DNA of 64,000 bases from Primulina eburnea (lineage: Eukaryota > Streptophyta > Magnoliopsida > Lamiales > Gesneriaceae). The translations under genes and the position numbers were made by a program. Each line of letters opens with the position of its first letter. Position 1 is the first letter of the stretch. Below are positions 58,216-64,000 of the stretch, one piece after another. The notes under the pieces were generated by a model that saw only the letters and a program-made list of their open reading frames with translations, did not search any database and had not been told where the DNA came from. The DNA lies in NCBI RefSeq assembly GCF_022965805.1, contig NC_133102.1, positions 10,275,485 through 10,339,484 on the forward strand, given 5' to 3'.

Positions 58216-59133
58216 TTACCCCTTCGCACAGCCCCTTAACAGAAAGAACATGACATCCATTTGCAACAAAACAAGAAACACGTGAGGTGGGAGCAACTTT
58301 GCAATGTTTTCATAAAAAGAATAAACAAAAATGCAAGTATGCATGAGATCATGACATTTATGTACAAACATAGACATATCATTATACTAATGACGTATGT
58401 GATGAGAAAAAAAGAATACAAGTGTGCCTTGATGATTCCTACGCAAGAACGTCGAAGAAATGAGCAACGAGGAAGCGCTGGAAGAATTTCTTTTGCAAGG
58501 AATGAAGAGGCCGAAATTTTATTGAGGAATTTTGCTGAAACCGAGAGAAAATTCTGAAAATGAAGGGGTGTCGGCTGGTGGGGTGGAGATTATTAGGTTT
58601 AGGGCTAATTAGCGATTATTTAAATGGTTAACAAATAAACTAATAGACCCTAAATTTCTAATTAAAAGTTTAAAAAGAGTTTTAAGCACAATAAGCTTAA
58701 AAGTGGGCACATTACATCCAAGCACGTTCTCAAAAAATATTTCATGTTGGAAAGTTTTTGAAAATATTAGTCGAACCCTCAAAAAATCCTCTGATTCGAT
58801 AAAATTTACGTACACCGAAAAATATGCTCTTGCGGGTAAAAATACCCAACAAAGCCCATTTCTTGAAAAATACCTTTAAAACACCTTATAATAATTAATA
58901 AAAATTAATCATGTAATAAAAAATAATTTTCCTGATAATTCCCTGGTTTCCGTTTCTCGTTCGAGCGCGACATACATCTAGAAACCCTAATGCATGAACT
59001 TTTAAAATTTCATGAAATAAATTCTACCATGCAATAATCATGCATAAAAAAATAATTAAACCCATATTTAAATAAATCCCTAGATTGCATGTATTCAGGT
59101 TACTTGATTTAAATTCCTAGACCTTACACATCT

Positions 59134-60896
59134 CTAGGTATCTAAATCCTTTTTTATACCTTACATTCTCATCGCTAATTGTATAAAGCTTACGACCCTT
59201 AGATTCATCTCTTGATCGACATTTCTACAATTGCTCATCAGATGACTGTCCACTACGAATACGGTCTATCAAAGTGGACTGCAATGTTAATGTGGATAAA
59301 CTAGGAGCTCTGCCCCTGGAAAAAACCTCGAGATCAAACTTCTGCATCTCTAGCTGTAGAGGTCTCTGAACCGACAGTTGTGCTATAACTCCTGCTTTTC
59401 TACTCAAGGCATCAGCGACTACACTGTCTTTTCCCGGATGATAGCTGATGTCGCAGTCATAATATTTCACCAACTCTAGCCACCACCTCTGTCACATGTT
59501 CAATTCCTTCTAAGTGAAGAAATATTTGAGGATCTTGTGATCAGTAAATATCTGACATTTCTCACCATACAAGTAGTGTCTCCATATTTTCAAAGCAAAG
59601 ACCACGTCAGCTAACTCCAAATCATGAGTCATATAATTCTTTTCGTGCACCTTCAACTGTCTGAAGGCATATGAGATTACTCGAACATGCTGCATCATTA
59701 CGGCGCCTAATCTGAACTTAGAAGCATCGGTCTACAACACAAAGTTGCCTTGCCCTTGTGGCATGGCTAATACTGGTGCTGTTATAAGAGTTTACTTCAA
59801 AGTGTCGAAACTCTTCTGGCAGTCAGCACTCCATATAAACTTGGCAATCTTTTTTGTCAATGAGGTGAGTGGCACTACAATAGAAGAAATTCCATGAATG
59901 AATTTTCTTTAGTAACCCACTAGTCTCAAGAAACCGTGGATCTCTGGTGTGTTCTTCGGTTAAACCCATTCCTTCACTGTTTCTACCTTGGGTGGGTCAA
60001 CTTCAATGTCACTGCTAGAGATAACATGTCCCAAAAATGACACTTTCTCTAACCAAAATTCACACTTGCTGAACTTTGCAAACAACTTCCAATTCTGTAA
60101 TTCTTGCAATGCGGTACGCAGATGCTGGCCATGCTCCTCCTGGTTTTTCGAATAAATGAGGATGTCATCAATGAATATGATGACAAACTGGTTCAAGTAA
60201 GGATGAAATACGCAATTCATGAGATCCATGAAGATAGTTGGAGCATTTGTCAATCCAAACGTTATTACTAGGAACTCGTAATGTCCATAGTGAGTTCTGA
60301 AGACTGTCTTGTGCACATCTGCATCCTTTACTCTTAGCTGATGATCAATCCAAACGTTATTACTAGGAACTCGTAATGTCCATAGTGAGTTCTGAAGACT
60401 GTCTTGTGCACATCTGCATCCTTTACTCTTAGCTGATGATACCGGAGCAAAAATCTATCTTGGAAAACACAGAAGCTCATTGCAATTGATCGAATAAGTC
60501 CTTGATCCTAGGCAGTGGGTACCTATTCTTCACTGTAACTCTATTCAGCTCTCAGTAGTCGATGCAAAGCCTCATGCTTCTATTCTTCTTCTTCCCGAAG
60601 AGCACTGTTGCTCCCCAAGGTGAACAACTAGGCGTATGAATCCTTTATCTAGTAGCTCCTGTATTTGTTATTTGAGCTCATTCATCTCGGAGGGTACTAA
60701 GCGATACAGTTCCTTGTATATTGGCACGGTACCTGGCATAATATCAATGGAAAACTCCACCTCATGCTCAGGTGGGATACCCACTACATCGTTAGGAAAT
60801 ACATCAGAAAAATCTCTAACAACTGGGACGTCTGCTACTGTATGATTGGTATTAGCAGGGGTTCAAATAATTTTCGCCAAAACTGCTTGACACCCC
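59134..60896 (-). pseudogene. gypsy-7 RT, RNase H and integrase linker, decayed
   Basis: Frames 59225-59473 (end of RNase [20 protein letters not shown], then linker), 59510-59698 ([19 protein letters not shown]) and 59960-60316 ([37 protein letters not shown] with both catalytic Asp present). An exact 95 bp tandem duplication (60251-60345, 60346-60440) lies in RT and shifts the frame. The stretch 60441-60896 carries the RT N-terminus and protease-RT linker with several stops. Not functional. Confidence 0.88.
60251..60440. repeat. Exact 95 bp tandem duplication in gypsy-7 RT
   Basis: Two identical copies in direct tandem. 95 is not a multiple of three. The identity contrasts with the decay around it. 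Confidence 0.93.
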
Positions 60897-61312
60897 TTAA
60901 GCATAAGCTTCTTCGCCTGAGATATGATATAATCTGAGGCATTTTGTTGTGTGCACTTGGCTTGAATACAAACTCATCCTCGCCAATGGTCTGACCCTCA
61001 CTGATTTTTGTTCGAAGTCAATCGTCACTCCATTCTTTGACAACCAATCCATCCCTAAAATGATGTCAAACTCGGGCATCGGAAATACTATAAGGTCAGT
61101 GTAGGCTATGTGGCCCTGTAGCTTGAGACTCAATTCTCTAACCACACTAGAAGTAGACAATTTCTCCTCAGATGGAAAGGTCACAGAATAACTCACATCC
61201 ATTCTAGTGAGCTTTAAGTACAAATAACCCACGAATCCCTATGATATAAAAGAATGAGTAGCCCCGGAATCTAACAGAGCATTTGTGGCTATCCCCGCTA
61301 TATAGATCCTTC
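60897..61312 (-). pseudogene. gypsy-7 aspartic protease
   Basis: It begins after a probable splice acceptor with GRIYIAGIATNALLDSGATH (protease motif DSG) and shows FDIILGMDWLSKNGVTIDF further on. An in-frame TAG just after SFIS and other changes break it. The open part annotated from Met is 61232-60897. Confidence 0.85.
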
Positions 61313-61505
61313 CTGAAATAATATTAACATACACTCAATTTAACAACCCAAAAAAAGGACTAAACTTAATCTCATGCACAGGCTGAATTCACTATCCTAG
61401 ACTTCTCATGTAAATTTCGAAAATTAGCCTCCTATTATACCCAAAATTTTGAACCATGCATAATAAATTCCAATAAATAATACAGTACTGAATAAATCAT
61501 ATTAT
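61313..61505 (-). other. Probable intron between gag and protease of gypsy-7
   Basis: 193 bp on the minus strand, ending TATTTCAG|GA and starting ACAG|ATAAT (a GT donor would need one change). The gag frame stops inside it. Same position and phase as in gypsy-6. Confidence 0.5.
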
Positions 61506-62523
61506 CTGTCAAGAGTGTAGTGTCTGGGTCCGTCTCCTCAACATGCATCACAAAGACTTGGCCCTGAGTCGGCTGCTTCCACTGTGGACGATTCTTTAGC
61601 ATGTGGTCAGAAGATCCACACTTGAAGAGCTTTCCTGAACTCCATATACGCTCTCCTTCATGCTTGCGACTGCAGTTTAGGCACACCGGATATTCAGTAG
61701 GATTCTTATTAGCCCTCTTCTGTGGTTGATGTGCTTTCCCTTTGCTAGGCCCTTGAAACAGCTTCTTAGCTGGTTGCTGAAACTGTCGTTGAGGCGCCTG
61801 TAAAGGCCTCTTGCCCTGCTTGTAAATCTCGATGTCCTTCTGATCCTATTTAGACACCAAATCCCTGATCACAACAACTGCATAAGTAGGAGGACCAGCT
61901 ATGCAAACATCACGGTGCAAGATCGATAGTAATCCATCCATAAAGTGCCTCGGCTTCTCCCTAGCATCATTAGCTATCAAGGGCATGAAGTGACACCCCT
62001 ACTCGAAATTCCTCATGAACTCCGCCACACTGCGTTCTCCCTGCCTCAACGTCATAAACTACCTAGTCAGTCGGAATCGTACCTCATCGATGAAGTACTT
62101 GGAGTAGAATACCTCCTTGAAGTATTCCCACGTTAGGGTCTGCAGATTCACCGACACTGATGCTCCTTCCCACCATAATCGAGCATCATCCTTCAGCAAA
62201 TAAGTAGCGCACCTAACTCTGTCAGCATCATACAGCTCCATAAAGGTTTAGATCACCTCTATGGACTTAATTCATCCATCGGCTACCATAGGATCAGTTG
62301 AACCCTAAAAATCCTTAAGGTACATCTTATGCAATCTCTTATACACTGCCTCACGCCTCGTCCTTCTATCCACCTCAGTGTTGTTCCTCGCAAACTGCGC
62401 AAAAAAATGAGTCATTTCCGCAAGCATCCGAGCCTAAAGGTTTGGTGGTGGACGTGGAAGGGAAGCTCTCTGCTCATCACGAGTCTCATGGCCCTCATGG
62501 TTAACCATATGTCTAGAAGGCAT
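61506..62523 (-). pseudogene. gypsy-7 gag, decayed
   Basis: The start is placed at the ATG at 62523 (MPSRHMVNHEG), matching gypsy-4 and gypsy-6. Visible pieces are THFFAQFARN, MELYDADRVRCATYLL, WWEGAS and FKEVFYSKYFIDEVRFRLT (62241-62059), then the knuckle region MCLNCSRKHEG and LFKCGSSDHMLKNRP (61686-61600), where two zinc-binding Cys are replaced by Leu and Arg. Several stops and frame changes in between. Confidence 0.85.
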
Positions 62524-62741
62524 GTGGTTTCATAATGTAATCTAACACGTAACCAACATGGATAACCAAACTACTCATATAACATGTTAAAATGGTTCAA
62601 AACTTAAACATGTAGTTTAAGAAACTCGTACTTAACACTTAATGCATTTAAAACCATAAAAACTTGCAAACTTGATGCGTGACTTCCTGAGCTTTACAAC
62701 CAGCAGTGGGCACAACTCTATATGTTTGCTCTAATACCAAC
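62524..62741 (-). other. gypsy-7 leader and primer binding site
   Basis: The primer site at 62728-62739 reads TGGTATTAGAGC on the minus strand (one change from the tRNA-Met complement), 2 bp from the LTR. The rest is non-coding leader. Confidence 0.8.
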
Positions 62742-64000
62742 TGTGATGAATCGTGCCTTAAAATACTTCTACTTTAATATTTACGAAAAATTTAAAATTT
62801 TCTTATTAAATAATTTATTATAAATATAACTCGTAAAATAAATTAACCGTCACTACTCATACTAAAAATAAAGTTAATATTAAACCTCCATCATTTGAAA
62901 ACCACAAACAAAAATCCAAGTAAAAAACATCCACCAATAATTTGAAAAATCCAACATAATATAAAAAGTTTCAACTTACTAGTCACCATCGCTAAGGCAT
63001 AAAATTAGAGAGAATAGTTTTAAAAGTGCATAATTAAAATTTTCGTTAACTACAAAGTCCTCGGATTTGCACTGCCATTAGTCCGAGATTGCTTACTAGT
63101 TTCCGCCTCCCGCCTCCTCAACTACATCATCTGCATCGATCAAGTCTAATGAGTCTAATGAATCAGCATGCATAAACCGTGAATAGAAAGTAATACGTAA
63201 TAAAATTTCATACAATTTAGCATAGCTCGTACATATCATAATATAAGTATAAATATGTATAACATGACTTTTCTGCATAAAAAAGTTCATAAAATCTTAT
63301 TTTCGTGCTCGTCATCGTAATCGTAAATCATTTTGGGTAGAGTTATGTTCAATACAAATGGATCATAACATAAATAGTTTGATCAAACTAAACAACAGTA
63401 CTAAGTCAGCATAGATCACCACAGCCTTTGGACAAGATGTCCACTCCCTGACATAACATAATTCCTCTGAAGAGATTGGAGAGGTCCCGAGATACGTTCT
63501 CCGGGCTACCAAACCCATAACATAATTTGGCCATAAGAAAAATCACATACTTCAAAATAATTATTTTGCACGTCATACATACTTATGAACATCGTGAACT
63601 CATGGGATCGTCCTTGGACATGCTTCCCTAATATACTAAAATTTATACCCAAAATAGCCCCTAAGGTGCATTCAGATGCATACGACTCCCAAATTAAATA
63701 GAACCACTTAGGATGTATCAATCGACTTGGGACTCAACCCACACATAAAATACATACTAACATATTGCCCAAAGCCCTAAAATAGCCCCGAATCATAAAC
63801 AAACCTCGTACATGCTTAAAGAACAATATAGACACAAGCTGCCCAAAGAGTGACGCTCTGACATTTATCCGTTCCATACGAATTCCTATCTACTATAACT
63901 CAAACCAAGCCCTAGACTTGACCACTATACATATCTTATGAACCTTCTCCAGCCCGTTCCAGCCCTTAACACACGAACATTCCTTGAATTACCCAAAACC
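62742..64000 (-). repeat. 5' LTR of gypsy-7 (partial, cut by window edge)
   Basis: It starts TGTGATGAATCG on the plus strand and continues past the window. It matches 40140-40543 plus 51788 onward. The GAGTC block is at 63151-63164, degenerate (minus GATTCATTAGACTC). Confidence 0.88.

Larger units (their letters stand above)
53930..59128 (-). mobile_element. Solo LTR B (gypsy), interrupted by solo LTR A
   Basis: It reads TGTAAGGTCTAGG at 59128 to ...GATGTCACA at 53930 on the minus strand, about 2.52 kb without the insert, flanked by perfect CATCT duplications. The GAGTC palindrome block is at 54282-54295 (minus sense). No internal genes, so it is the product of LTR-LTR recombination. Confidence 0.9.
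40140..64000 (-). mobile_element. Gypsy element gypsy-7 (chromovirus-like), multiply interrupted; right end outside window
   Basis: On the minus strand: 5' LTR from beyond 64000 to 62742, primer site 62728-62739, gag, intron-like gap, protease, RT-RNase H, integrase, decayed chromodomain, and 3' LTR in two pieces (51788-52618 and 40140-40543). The 3' LTR is split by gypsy-6 and truncated at its far end by roughly 570 bp. The integrase is split by solo LTR B. The sequence across the gypsy-6 insertion, compared with 63300-64000, is continuous. Coding regions are strongly decayed, so this is older than its inserts. Confidence 0.88.

Overview
This 64 kb window is plant nuclear DNA made almost entirely of LTR retrotransposons. 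I find no host gene, rRNA, tRNA or CRISPR array. The elements have long LTRs (1-3 kb), initiator-tRNA-Met type primer sites (TGGTATCAGAGC), Ty1/copia and chromodomain-bearing Ty3/gypsy pol genes, and nested insertions. This fits a medium or large eudicot genome. The extra reading frame after pol in one copia element (about 10.7-13.4 kb) resembles, from memory, proteins annotated in Gesneriaceae (Dorcoceras hygrometricum). Lamiales is therefore my best guess, unverified.

Left block (1-31238) is a four-level nest, all in minus orientation. Outermost is a short-bodied copia-like element (28635-31238, with more off the left edge). Into its LTR went a gypsy-type element that carries gag but no pol (1-28634; LTR 2160 bp). 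Into that went copia-1 (2264-24469, TSD GATTT). Into the copia-1 leader went copia-2 (9446-21763), a Sirevirus-like element with an env-like pseudogene and two plus-strand (antisense) reading frames, each with its own TATA box. By hand count the LTR divergences (about 2.7% for copia-1, about 2.1% for copia-2) agree with the nesting order.

Middle block (31239-40140) is a patchwork: a truncated gypsy LTR, a plus-strand env-like fragment with its polypurine tract and 53 bp of LTR, a gypsy element cut off in gag (34628 to about 38600), an unassigned AT-rich stretch, and a decayed Sirevirus-like LTR.

Right block (40140-64000) is one minus-strand chromovirus-like gypsy element (gypsy-7). Its 3' LTR was split by a full-length plus-strand gypsy element (gypsy-6, 40544-51782, TSD AATCG). 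Its integrase was split by a solo LTR (53930-59128, TSD CATCT), which was itself split by another solo LTR (55540-58215, TSD TTACC).

All autonomous polyproteins are broken by stops, frameshifts or catalytic substitutions. The longest intact frame is the 1015-codon RT-RNase H-integrase-chromodomain segment of gypsy-6, which nevertheless has FIED in place of the RT FIDD motif. The most unusual features are the antisense gene-like units inside copia-2 at 749-750 bp spacing, the gag-only gypsy element with palindrome-rich LTRs, a probable gag/protease intron shared by two gypsy elements, and a GAGTC-palindrome block shared by all seven pol-type gypsy LTR copies.
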